NCBI GenBank assembly: GCA_040882505.1
Contig: JBBEBE010000008.1
Location: 186,001-250,000 of the forward strand
DNA length: 64,000 bases
Reading direction: 5' to 3'
DNA from: JBBEBE01 sp040882505
Lineage (GTDB): Bacteria > Bacteroidota > Rhodothermia > Balneolales > Balneolaceae
A model generated the notes under the pieces. It was not told the origin of the DNA. It did not search any database and saw only the letters and a program-made list of their open reading frames with translations. A program made the position numbers and the translations under genes. How positions within the stretch are numbered: the first letter of the stretch is position 1; each line of letters starts with the position of its first letter. Of this stretch, positions 43,618 through 51,890 are shown piece by piece.

Positions 43618-45228
43618 ATGATCTACGATTGGTCAAGAAAACAGGCAGAGAAGAACGGTGACCAGATTGCAATAACGCTGTATGATGAAAACATCACCTT
43701 TCGTGAACTGGAGAGAGAAAGCAACAGATTGGCAGAGTGTCTTGTACGAGCCGGGATAAAGCCGGGGGACAGGGTCGGCCTTCTTATGGAGAAAACTCCT
43801 GCGACCATTGTCGCAATGCTGGGGATTGGCAAGGCCGGTGGGGTGTATGTCCCATTAGATATGTACAGCCCGGATGAACGTCTGTTATTGATTATTCAAG
43901 CTGCAGATCTTCATTGTATGTTCGTCGATCACCATGCCAACGATCTGTATCATTCGTTGGTGTGCCTGCAATCCGATCTGAGTATGATGCCAATTGTATG
44001 GTGGTCGGAATCCTCATGTCTGTGCGAGGATACAACAGCTCCATTGTTTTGTCGCTCAGATCTGCAATCCGCGAATGAAGTTCCGCATCAGGTGGTCCGT
44101 GACGAGGATCATCCTGCTCATATTCTGTTTACATCAGGGTCTACCGGACAACCCAAAGGAGTCGTCATTACACACAGAAATATTGGAACGTTTGTAAATT
44201 GGGCGGTTCAATATTTCAAAATGCAACAGGGGGAACGAATCTCCTGTCATTCACCCTTTCACTTTGATCTCTCGACCTTCGATATATTTGGTGCATTTGC
44301 CTCTGGATCCCGTCTCTATCTGGTACCAAAAGAGATAACCATCCATCCCCGGAAATTATCGGAATTTATTGACAAGAATCGACTCCATCAGTGGTTTTCT
44401 GTCCCGTCTGCACTGAGCTACCTGGCTCGGTTTCAATCAATTCCCGAAGGAGGATTCCCGCATTTGAAGCGGATTCTTTGGTGCGGTGAGATCTTTCCTC
44501 TACCGTCACTTCAGTACTGGATGCGCTCACTCCCGAATGTGGAGTTTACGAATCTGTACGGCCCTACCGAAGCAACCATTGCAAGTAGCTACTATACGGT
44601 TCATGTGGTTCCAGACAACTCGACTGTGGTGCCAATTGGAACCGCATGTGACGGGGAGAGACTTTTGGTTTTGAACCACTCGATGCAACCGGTTCAAATC
44701 GATGAAGTCGGTGATCTCTATATCAGTGGGTCGGGCTTGAGTCCGGGGTACTGGAGGGATCCATCAAAAACGAATGAAGCCTTTATTCAGCATACAATTT
44801 CGGATGGAGAGACCGAGCGCATCTATAAAACAGGAGACTTGGCATCCGTGAACCAGCTGGGACAGATCTTGTTTCACGGACGATTGGATGATCAAATCAA
44901 GAGCAGGGGATATCGGATCGAGCTTGGAGAGATTGAAGTGGCACTGGGGAATGTACAAGACATCCTGCGTGAGTATGCGGTGGTTCCTGTGCGACGAGGC
45001 GGATTTGAGGGAACCAGTATCGGTTGTGCCTACGTTGGAACAGGTGTCGAAAGTGAAGATTTGGCTCCAATAATCAAACAAATTCTAAGTAAAAAACTAC
45101 CTGCATACATGATTCCTCAATTCTGGAATTCGTATAGTAAATTACCCCGAAATGCAAACGGAAAAATCGATCGGAAAGCATTATCGGATCGATTCGAAAA
45201 TGAAAAGAAATCAGTGATAGCAGGGTAA
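43618..45228 (+). CDS. Stand-alone amino-acid adenylation protein
   Basis: This 536-residue AMP-forming enzyme activates a carboxylic acid and loads it on a carrier protein. Core motifs: A3 TSGSTGQPKG (172-181), A4 FHFDLSTFDIF, A5 NLYGPTEAT, A7 YKTGDL, A8 GRLDDQIKSRGYRIELGEIE, and A10 NGKIDRKAL with the catalytic Lys. D217 in FDLST corresponds to the Asp that binds the alpha-amino group in peptide-synthetase domains, so an amino acid is the likely substrate. It has no condensation or carrier domain of its own; the carrier is the next gene. Related to DltA-like ligases in size. Confidence 0.92.
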   Translation: MIYDWSRKQAEKNGDQIAITLYDENITFRELERESNRLAECLVRAGIKPGDRVGLLMEKTPATIVAMLGIGKAGGVYVPLDMYSPDERLLLIIQAADLHCMFVDHHANDLYHSLVCLQSDLSMMPIVWWSESSCLCEDTTAPLFCRSDLQSANEVPHQVVRDEDHPAHILFTSGSTGQPKGVVITHRNIGTFVNWAVQYFKMQQGERISCHSPFHFDLSTFDIFGAFASGSRLYLVPKEITIHPRKLSEFIDKNRLHQWFSVPSALSYLARFQSIPEGGFPHLKRILWCGEIFPLPSLQYWMRSLPNVEFTNLYGPTEATIASSYYTVHVVPDNSTVVPIGTACDGERLLVLNHSMQPVQIDEVGDLYISGSGLSPGYWRDPSKTNEAFIQHTISDGETERIYKTGDLASVNQLGQILFHGRLDDQIKSRGYRIELGEIEVALGNVQDILREYAVVPVRRGGFEGTSIGCAYVGTGVESEDLAPIIKQILSKKLPAYMIPQFWNSYSKLPRNANGKIDRKALSDRFENEKKSVIAG

Positions 45229-45258
45229 CCCCTTGACAAGAATTGGAGTTGGAGATAT

Positions 45259-45534
45259 ATGGATGATCCATACAATAAACTATCTGAAATAGTATACCGT
45301 GTGTTAAAGGTTACGATAGAGGATCCGGATCTGGATCTAATGGATTCCGGAATTCTGGACTCGTTGACACTGGTTCAGTTGATGATGGAGATTGAATCGG
45401 CGTTTGAGATCACCATCCCACCGGAGTTGGTGGATATTGATGATTATCGGACGCTTCGATCCATGAATCGGATGGTCTTTCGCTGTTCACCGGGAGCAGC
45501 ATTGGAATCCAATGACTCATCACGATTCCGGTAA
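45259..45534 (+). CDS. Acyl/peptidyl carrier protein
   Basis: This is a 91-residue carrier protein. The phosphopantetheine site is S35 in SGILDSLTLVQLMMEIE, followed by the acidic third helix region TIPPELVDIDDYRTLRSM. It starts 30 bases after the adenylation gene and is its obvious partner. The last 18 residues (CSPGAALESNDSSRFR) extend beyond a typical carrier fold. A phosphopantetheinyl transferase is not encoded nearby. Confidence 0.88.
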   Translation: MDDPYNKLSEIVYRVLKVTIEDPDLDLMDSGILDSLTLVQLMMEIESAFEITIPPELVDIDDYRTLRSMNRMVFRCSPGAALESNDSSRFR

Positions 45535-45594
45535 AATCTACGATGGGATCGACTTGAGTTGACTATCTCATTTCTACATCGAGACGAGAATTCA

Positions 45595-46671
45595 ATGAGC
45601 GAAATCGGCGCACTGCGAAGAGATGAAATCGGTAAAATTGTTTCGATGACGCAGGATTATTTTCCGGGTAGTCGAAATGTATCTCCTGCTTCCATTGAGA
45701 AGGCCATACATGAACTTTATTTCCATTCGATTCATTCAGATACTCAGTTTCCCGCACTTGTCAGCAGATCTGATCATGGTGAAGTAGAAGGGTTTCTGGG
45801 AGTGAGAACCAGTCGTTGTACATATTTGGGGCGAACAGTGGTTGTCGCAAATTGTCACCATTTGATGGCAACTGAACCGGCACGTTCACAGCTGGTTCCA
45901 ATGAAATTGCTCCAACACTTTTTAAAGGGTCCTCAGGATCTTTCATTCGCCGACGGTGCGATTGAGGCAACCCGGTATCTGTGGGAACGCCTGGGTGGTG
46001 TTGTTTCCCATGCAGACAGTCTGTACTTCAAAACTCCATTGCGACCGGTCTCGTTTGCGGCCCGGAATCTATTCAAATCGATGCGACCAACGCTCAGGAA
46101 TCGCATCAATTCCGTTTCTTCCGGGGTAGATACCGCGGGTCGGCTGCTTTCGATACCGTTGTTTCACCGAAAAAAGCCCACGATTCGAATGGAAGAGTTG
46201 TCGGCTGACCGGTTGATTGAAGGACTCGACAAGTTGGCACGAAACTACACGCTGTTTCCGGTTTACGATTCACGAAAAATTGACGATCTGTTCTCGTTAT
46301 TGGAACATGAACTGAGATTTGGAACCCTGCAGAAGGTTGTACTTTATAGTGATCGTGACGATATACTCGGTTGGTTTCTTTATTACTCCAACAAGGGGGG
46401 CGTTTGTGAAGTCATTCAGGCTGTATCATTGCCTGGATATGAATCGCTTCTTCATGATGCGATTACGTGGCACGCCTGGAGCCGCGGGGGAGTCGAACTC
46501 TGTGGCCGGTTGATGACCACACAGCTGAAATCTCCACTGGCCACACGGTCAATCTGTATGCCCGGCCGAATGTGGACGCTGATCCATAGTCGGGATTGTG
46601 AAATGAAAAACAGTATTCTCTCTGGTCGAGCATTCCTGACTCGCCTTGAAGGGGATTTGTGGGTATTGTAG
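45595..46671 (+). CDS. GNAT-fold acyltransferase-like protein
   Basis: This is a 358-residue cytoplasmic protein with features of an acyl-CoA N-acyltransferase fold. An N-terminal half has GEVEGFLGVRTSRCTYLGRTVVVANCHHLMATEPARSQLVPMKLLQHFL, the strand and pyrophosphate-loop region. A second GNAT-like half contains QKVVLYSDRDDILGWFLYYSNKGGVCEVIQAVSLPGYESLLHDAI. The start at 45595 (MSEIGALRRDE) is chosen over a TTG at 45559. As last gene of the monooxygenase operon it may transfer the carrier-bound acyl or aminoacyl group to a sugar; that is inference. Confidence 0.65.
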   Translation: MSEIGALRRDEIGKIVSMTQDYFPGSRNVSPASIEKAIHELYFHSIHSDTQFPALVSRSDHGEVEGFLGVRTSRCTYLGRTVVVANCHHLMATEPARSQLVPMKLLQHFLKGPQDLSFADGAIEATRYLWERLGGVVSHADSLYFKTPLRPVSFAARNLFKSMRPTLRNRINSVSSGVDTAGRLLSIPLFHRKKPTIRMEELSADRLIEGLDKLARNYTLFPVYDSRKIDDLFSLLEHELRFGTLQKVVLYSDRDDILGWFLYYSNKGGVCEVIQAVSLPGYESLLHDAITWHAWSRGGVELCGRLMTTQLKSPLATRSICMPGRMWTLIHSRDCEMKNSILSGRAFLTRLEGDLWVL

Positions 46672-46745
46672 GTCCATCATCTTGATTGGGAATCGGGGAA
46701 CAGTACGGTCATCTTCGATAATTACTGTTGCTTTGATCGATGGGA

Positions 46746-47951
46746 TCAAGAGGACTTCCCATCCCGTTCTGTTCGGATCCATTGCGTCTCTTTACCGGAC
46801 CGACATGCGTTTACATACACCTTCAACTTCCACACGATGTAGACGGGCAGATGCAACAGGGATTTGTAGATCATCTTGTCGGCTTTGGCGACGTACAAAC
46901 CCAGAAACAGATACAGAATACCCAGCAATAATAGTCCGCCCCAGAGAGAGACATGCAGCCATGAGAACAATCCCGTGACCGTGAGAATGAAAACAGGGAT
47001 CAGGATCAACGAGATCAGGACCATCATATTCACAAAGGGGGGAGTGATCAGATCGATAAATACATCGAAAAAGAGAAAGGATCGTCTCTTCAGGGAGGTG
47101 GTCAGAAACATGCGGGCATACTCATGGATGACCTGATGTCTGCCGATTTCCCATCGGGATCGTTGGGACGCTGCATTCGTAGATTCCAACGGCATCTGAG
47201 CCCAGACCGTCGCTTCCGGTGCAAACTCGATTCGAACTCCTTTCAGGGTCAGGATTAACCCATACTCCAAATCTTCTGTCAGAGACCAGGCTTGCCAGGG
47301 ATAGGCCTTCAAGATTCCTGTATCGAAGCACATCCCGTTTCCTCTCAAGCCCATGTTCAGATTCAAGACTTTTCTGCCCAGCGGTTTTACATAGTTGTAG
47401 AGCAGGAATCCAATACGTGTCGCTTCAATACTCCAGTTGTTCTCCTCCGGCAGGACCAAGTCACTGCTTTGAATGACGCGATGTCCATTTTCCAGGTAGT
47501 GGTTCATCACGTCCAGATAATTGCCGGATACCAAGCTGTCTGCATCGATGACGATGAACGCGTCATACTTCTTTTTGCTTTTCAGGATTTGGTCAAATCC
47601 CCAACGCAGTGCATATCCTTTCCCCCTCTCTTTTTTATGAGTCCGTTCCAGTACATGAACTCCCAATCCTTTTGCGATCTCGGCCGTATTGTCCGTACAG
47701 TTGTCGGCGATGACAAACAGGTCATAGAATTTTTTTGGGTACACGATTCCCCAGATACTGTAGATCGTTTTGGCAATGATCTTCGCTTCATTATGGGCGG
47801 GTACAATGATGGCAAACATGCGTTTTCTCTTGGCCGGAAACGAAGTTTTGATCGTGGCTTTACGTGCAAGCACACCGAGGAACAGCTGATAGAGAACCAG
47901 TGGCGAAAGCAGCAGAAAAAGGCTGTATGAAAGGATATCAAGGAGTATCAT
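46746..47951 (-). CDS. Membrane glycosyltransferase, family GT2
   Basis: This is a 401-residue processive-type GT2 enzyme with an N-terminal helix and a C-terminal block of three to four helices. Catalytic signatures: IIVPAHNEAKIIAKTI, VIADNCTDNTA, DAFIVIDADS (DxD region), SLTEDLEYG (ED) and QRSRWEIGR (Q/RxxRW). These are the motifs of cellulose- and hyaluronan-type synthases. It makes or extends a beta-linked glycan from a nucleotide sugar in this family. The start overlaps the end of the GH9 gene by 4 bases. Last gene of the long minus-strand operon. Confidence 0.9.
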   Translation of the reverse strand: MILLDILSYSLFLLLSPLVLYQLFLGVLARKATIKTSFPAKRKRMFAIIVPAHNEAKIIAKTIYSIWGIVYPKKFYDLFVIADNCTDNTAEIAKGLGVHVLERTHKKERGKGYALRWGFDQILKSKKKYDAFIVIDADSLVSGNYLDVMNHYLENGHRVIQSSDLVLPEENNWSIEATRIGFLLYNYVKPLGRKVLNLNMGLRGNGMCFDTGILKAYPWQAWSLTEDLEYGLILTLKGVRIEFAPEATVWAQMPLESTNAASQRSRWEIGRHQVIHEYARMFLTTSLKRRSFLFFDVFIDLITPPFVNMMVLISLILIPVFILTVTGLFSWLHVSLWGGLLLLGILYLFLGLYVAKADKMIYKSLLHLPVYIVWKLKVYVNACRSGKETQWIRTERDGKSS

Positions 47952-49693
47952 CGGTAGTGTAGGCCCTCGGAAGCATGGTTCTGGTTAAGGTGGACCTCGG
48001 GTGAGGATACCATGGCAACGACGCTGACAAGAATGGCTGTAAAATTAATGGCAGGTTCGTTGACCAAATAGTTCTTGAATTGGTCTTCATAATTTTTCCC
48101 CGGGAACCCGGAAATCGGACGATCATCCAGATGGATAACGGCATTGGGTCCGCCGACAAGCATTCCGGGAACCGGTGCAGAAAACGCTCCGGTTTCGGAA
48201 AGTTGATGATAGGGATGCTCGACGCTTCTGCTTCCTGCTCCGGTGACCTGGGATCGATTGAACGGGTTTCTCCCGAACAGATAGTGCAACTGATCCAATA
48301 CGGAATTCAGATAGGCAAGGGTGCCGGTTACTCTGTACGCTTGAAGCAGATCGAATGCATAGGCCAAACCGACGCTATTGGAGCCCCAGTAGTATTCGTC
48401 GGATCGAAGCAGCGTTCGGTAATTGTTTGCATTCTGAGTTCTGAGCAGGGCTTCTGCACGATCCATCAAATGCATCCGGATATCGGTGTCGATCGATTGT
48501 GAAACGGTGCCAGCCGGCCAGGACAAGAACGCTTGAATCGCCAGACTGTGTACGTTCCGCCAACTGAGAGGAGGAATGGATGTTCCTGTAATCTCCGGGT
48601 AATTCTCCGTAAAATAGTGGAGAAAGGAGATCTCCCCGGTCAAACGAAAGAGTTCGGCTGCTGCCCATATTCGTTCGTCACGATCGGACATATCCCCATA
48701 TTCTCCTCCGGTGACGCCCGGTGGATTCTTGAAGCCACCCATTGGAACATTTTCGGGATGAACCGAAAGATACTCCCATGCTCTTCGTGATGCAGCTTCG
48801 AGCTCGGCGGAGAGTTCTGGTTCGAAATCGGACAGGAGTCGTGCGCCGAGGGCAGCCGTTGCGCTGAACGACGCCGTGGCCGTGCTGCTGAATTCAAACA
48901 GATATCGCTTGGCCGGGTCTTGGTCGGGCATGAACTCGCCAATCCACGTTTCCTGAGAAACCTTGTGATAGACGGCACCGTTGGCTGCCTGCATCTTCAA
49001 CAACCATTGAAGAGCGTAGGAAACTTCGTCCAGAATATTCGGGATTCCGTTTCCGGATTCCGGGATGTTCGGGAGAAGGTCCGATGCCAACTGCGAGTTG
49101 TGTTCATAGGCATACAAAAGAAGAGCAGCACTCAGGGATGTATTGACGGAGAATTTATTGTAGTCTCCGGCATCGTGCCAACCACCGGTCACATCCAGGA
49201 ACGCTCCTCTTTGGTCATACAGCTCTGCATCGTCCAGGTGGCACAGTTCGTATCCCCACTGTGAATCGTCGGCCACCCGGCTGCCGCAACGATGATAGTA
49301 GTAGCTCTTGACCAACAGAGGCAGCACGTCTTGATACGGATCTTTTGCAATGACAAACCGATCGGAGAGGATCTCGTTCGTATCGGTAGACCGTATTTGA
49401 TACTCTCCCGGTCTGTTGACAGCGCTGAAATCGATGATGGTTACGCGGTCACCGGTGGCAAGGTCGGGACCCAGGGTCGAGATTGCAGGAATGGACTTCA
49501 CTGTATCGGTTGTGTCCGATCGGATGAGTTCGAATTGCGTACTCTGACCGTGAACCTGGAAGGCTTGCTTGGGACCGAATTGTCGATATCCGACCTGATC
49601 GATGGCAATGAATGGGGCCGGTACAGATTGTTGGCAACCGACCGGGACCATCAGTATCAGGAAAACAGCGACCAAAGAGTGGGGTAGGTTCAT
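47948..49693 (-). CDS. Glycoside hydrolase family 9 lipoprotein
   Basis: This is a 581-residue extracytoplasmic enzyme with a lipobox (VPVGC, Cys20). Residues about 25-115 form the Ig-like module usual before GH9 (IDQVGYRQFGPKQAFQV). The catalytic domain has TGGWHDAGDYNKF (Asp174 and Asp177, the base pair of GH9), ESGNGIPNILDEVSYALQWLLKMQ, NPFNRSQVTGAGSRSVEHPYHQLS, and NYLVNEPAINFTA with the acid Glu. GH9 enzymes cut beta-1,4-glucans or related chains. It overlaps the GT2 gene and the GT4 gene by 4 bases each, so a hydrolase is built into the assembly operon. Confidence 0.92.
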   Translation of the reverse strand: MNLPHSLVAVFLILMVPVGCQQSVPAPFIAIDQVGYRQFGPKQAFQVHGQSTQFELIRSDTTDTVKSIPAISTLGPDLATGDRVTIIDFSAVNRPGEYQIRSTDTNEILSDRFVIAKDPYQDVLPLLVKSYYYHRCGSRVADDSQWGYELCHLDDAELYDQRGAFLDVTGGWHDAGDYNKFSVNTSLSAALLLYAYEHNSQLASDLLPNIPESGNGIPNILDEVSYALQWLLKMQAANGAVYHKVSQETWIGEFMPDQDPAKRYLFEFSSTATASFSATAALGARLLSDFEPELSAELEAASRRAWEYLSVHPENVPMGGFKNPPGVTGGEYGDMSDRDERIWAAAELFRLTGEISFLHYFTENYPEITGTSIPPLSWRNVHSLAIQAFLSWPAGTVSQSIDTDIRMHLMDRAEALLRTQNANNYRTLLRSDEYYWGSNSVGLAYAFDLLQAYRVTGTLAYLNSVLDQLHYLFGRNPFNRSQVTGAGSRSVEHPYHQLSETGAFSAPVPGMLVGGPNAVIHLDDRPISGFPGKNYEDQFKNYLVNEPAINFTAILVSVVAMVSSPEVHLNQNHASEGLHYR

Positions 49694-50814
49694 ATGTTTG
49701 CCTGCCCGGTTTCCAAACTCTTCCGGAACGAAGATGTTGGTTCACACCGATCGATTTCGTGTTTGATCGCATCCACGAATTGCTCCACGTTGTGATGGGT
49801 GCGAACATAGTTTTGAGCGGCTTCTCCCATCTCTTTACAGCGCTCTGGTTGATTCCACAATTCCACAATGGCATCTCTCAATGCTTTTGGATCTCCTTGT
49901 GGCACATAGATTCCTGTAACACCGTCCTGTATAATATCAATCTGACCGTCCACTTTTGAACAGATGACGGTTTTGCCCATGGCCATCGATTCGAGGATGG
50001 TCGTAAGTCCGTTATCGGAATCTGTGGGGAATAGAGATACGACGACAAATCGTGATCGTGCATAGAGATCACGAAGCTCGGAGGCCTGTTTGGCACCGAC
50101 AGTAATCGTCCTCGGGAGATCTTCGATTTGGTAGAGTTTTTCGACGCTCTGAAAGATTTCTCCCCTGGATGCTCCGGTCGCAATATGGCAGGGAATGTCC
50201 AGTGGACGCAGCGCTTCCACAAGTGTAGGGTAGTCCCGTACTTCCATCCCCACAGAACAGATCATGTTTGGGGCCGGAGAGGACTCTTGGGGAGTCCAGA
50301 AGTTCTGATCGACACCTCGTTTCAGGAGTACCATCTTCTCGGGTGACACGCCAAACGTTTCAATGGCGATGTTCCGTTGATGCGAAGACCAGATCAGGAA
50401 ACGCGTCACGGAATCCTTGACCTGTTTGAATAACCAGATCTTCTTTGTGGATTTTTTCGGATTCGGAGAGGTGATTCGTGAAACGATCAGAATGTGAGGG
50501 GTATCGATCCTCAAATATTTCATGAACAGAGCCAGCGGGAATCCTGCCTTTTCCGAGTGGGAGAGAATCACATCGAAGTGATGTTGAATACACAGGGCTT
50601 CCACAAACTGGGAGAAGGAGACCGGAAGAAATCTGTAAAACAGCCGTCGATAGATCGGAGGCTCCTTTGAAAGATATCGTTCGTCCAGCAGACAAGCAGA
50701 TATCGCATCTTCCAGGAGAGTTACACGCGGGATGATGTTCTGGCTTTCCAGAATCCGGATCTCCTGATCCGATTGTTTGTTCATCCCTTTGGATATGATA
50801 TACAACGTTTTCAT
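49690..50814 (-). CDS. Glycosyltransferase, family GT4
   Basis: This is a 374-residue GT-B enzyme. N-terminal part MKTLYIISKGMNKQSDQEIRILESQ; C-terminal nucleotide-sugar half with FPTDSDNGLTTILESMAMGKTVICSKVDGQIDII (E-x7-E type) and GVTGIYVPQGDPKALRDAIVELWNQPE. It transfers a sugar from an activated donor to the growing lipid-linked unit. The start at 50814 is preferred; an ATG 21 bases upstream is possible. It overlaps the GH9 gene by 4 bases and follows the deacetylase gene after 30 bases. Confidence 0.9.
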   Translation of the reverse strand: MKTLYIISKGMNKQSDQEIRILESQNIIPRVTLLEDAISACLLDERYLSKEPPIYRRLFYRFLPVSFSQFVEALCIQHHFDVILSHSEKAGFPLALFMKYLRIDTPHILIVSRITSPNPKKSTKKIWLFKQVKDSVTRFLIWSSHQRNIAIETFGVSPEKMVLLKRGVDQNFWTPQESSPAPNMICSVGMEVRDYPTLVEALRPLDIPCHIATGASRGEIFQSVEKLYQIEDLPRTITVGAKQASELRDLYARSRFVVVSLFPTDSDNGLTTILESMAMGKTVICSKVDGQIDIIQDGVTGIYVPQGDPKALRDAIVELWNQPERCKEMGEAAQNYVRTHHNVEQFVDAIKHEIDRCEPTSSFRKSLETGQANI

Positions 50815-50844
50815 TGGCGTGATGTGTCCGGCCATTGGTTAAAT

Positions 50845-51678
50845 TTAAATGTCCTGGTCTGCTTGATTCACATGGTTCGGAATGTGCAGAGCAGGTGTTT
50901 CGGTCCGTTGAATGGACATCTTGAATCGGTAATACAGCCATTCCAAATGTTCAAAGGGTGTGAGTAACCGAATGAGAACATGTGCCAATGAATGATTCCG
51001 GTTGATGGCAATTCTTCGAAAATCAAATACGGATTTACCAAAAGAAGGAGACCCCGAAAAGACACCGCACGCAAAGGAGAATCCGGCCAATTCCACAATT
51101 TTTTGTACGCGTTCGTCCAGACGTCCATAGGGGTAGGCGAAGGTATGAACCGGTTCACCGATGACGGATTCAATCTCTCTCTTGGATGTATCCACCTCAT
51201 GAAAAATTTCACGGTTCGTGAGACTGGACAAATCACTGTGATTCATTGAATGAGCGCCGATTTCAAATCCATAATTACGGAGTGTTCGGAATTGATCATC
51301 GCTCATCAAGGGACAGATGTCATGATCTCCGGCTTCGTCCCAGGATGCTCGCAGATGGCGTCGGTCTCCCATCACAAAGACGACGGCCTTCATCCCGAAT
51401 TCCAGAAGGATGGGTGTTGCAACGTCATAGGTATCCAGATAGCCGTCATCGAATGTGATAATGATGGGCTTGGCCGGTAGGGAGAGCTCGCCTTTCAGAT
51501 AGAGTTGATAGTCGATGAATGTAATGGTCGTGAACCCCAGCCTGTTGATCAGGCTCATCTGCCGTTTGAACTGATCGGACGTGACGTAAAACCAGTTTGT
51601 GTCGCTTCCGACTGGATGGTCGACGACTCTGTGATACATCAGTATTTTGATATGCGGATCTTTTCCGGCCGTACTCAT
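50845..51678 (-). CDS. Polysaccharide deacetylase (NodB domain)
   Basis: This is a 277-residue carbohydrate esterase family 4-type protein. Motifs: IKILMYHRVVDHP at the start, IITFDDGYLDTY (TFDDG with metal Asp), GAHSMNHSDLS (HxxxH metal ligands) and FAYPYGRLDE. It removes N- or O-acetyl groups from a glycan. No signal peptide is visible, so it may act on a lipid-linked or cytoplasmic intermediate. Its ATG overlaps the stop of the 71-residue gene upstream by 4 bases. Confidence 0.92.
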   Translation of the reverse strand: MSTAGKDPHIKILMYHRVVDHPVGSDTNWFYVTSDQFKRQMSLINRLGFTTITFIDYQLYLKGELSLPAKPIIITFDDGYLDTYDVATPILLEFGMKAVVFVMGDRRHLRASWDEAGDHDICPLMSDDQFRTLRNYGFEIGAHSMNHSDLSSLTNREIFHEVDTSKREIESVIGEPVHTFAYPYGRLDERVQKIVELAGFSFACGVFSGSPSFGKSVFDFRRIAINRNHSLAHVLIRLLTPFEHLEWLYYRFKMSIQRTETPALHIPNHVNQADQDI

Positions 51679-51890
51679 AATTCAGATGGGTCTGTGATGA
51701 ATTCCGTGTACGTTTCAACGGAGGGTTGGTAAGGGTATGATCGCAATAAGTGTGCCACTTGCTCATTTCTGTTCAAAGAAAGTGGGTCAACCCCGATCTG
51801 ATTCCGTGACGATGAAATTTTCTTGAGTCCCCGTTTCAAACGAACCCGAAATCGAGACCGGAATTCACACCCTCTGTGTAAGATTTTCAC
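51675..51890 (-). CDS. Small basic protein coupled at both ends in the polysaccharide operon
   Basis: This is a 71-residue open frame starting at GTG (51888-51890) that overlaps the upstream stop as GTGA; GGAG lies 10 bases in front. Its stop overlaps the deacetylase ATG as ATGA. The N-terminal half is strongly basic (KILHRGCEFRSRFRVRLKRGLKKISSSR) and the C-terminal half is acidic-aromatic (SYPYQPSVETYTEFITD). No family was recognised. It may be a C-terminal piece of a former larger gene, but the double overlap and ribosome site argue for real translation. Confidence 0.5.
   Translation of the reverse strand: MKILHRGCEFRSRFRVRLKRGLKKISSSRNQIGVDPLSLNRNEQVAHLLRSYPYQPSVETYTEFITDPSEL

Noticed and set aside
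46733..46749. Inverted repeat TTGATC/GATCAA between converging acyltransferase and GT2 genes
   Set aside because: Six-base arms, no T-tract, overlaps the GT2 stop codon; terminator not supported.
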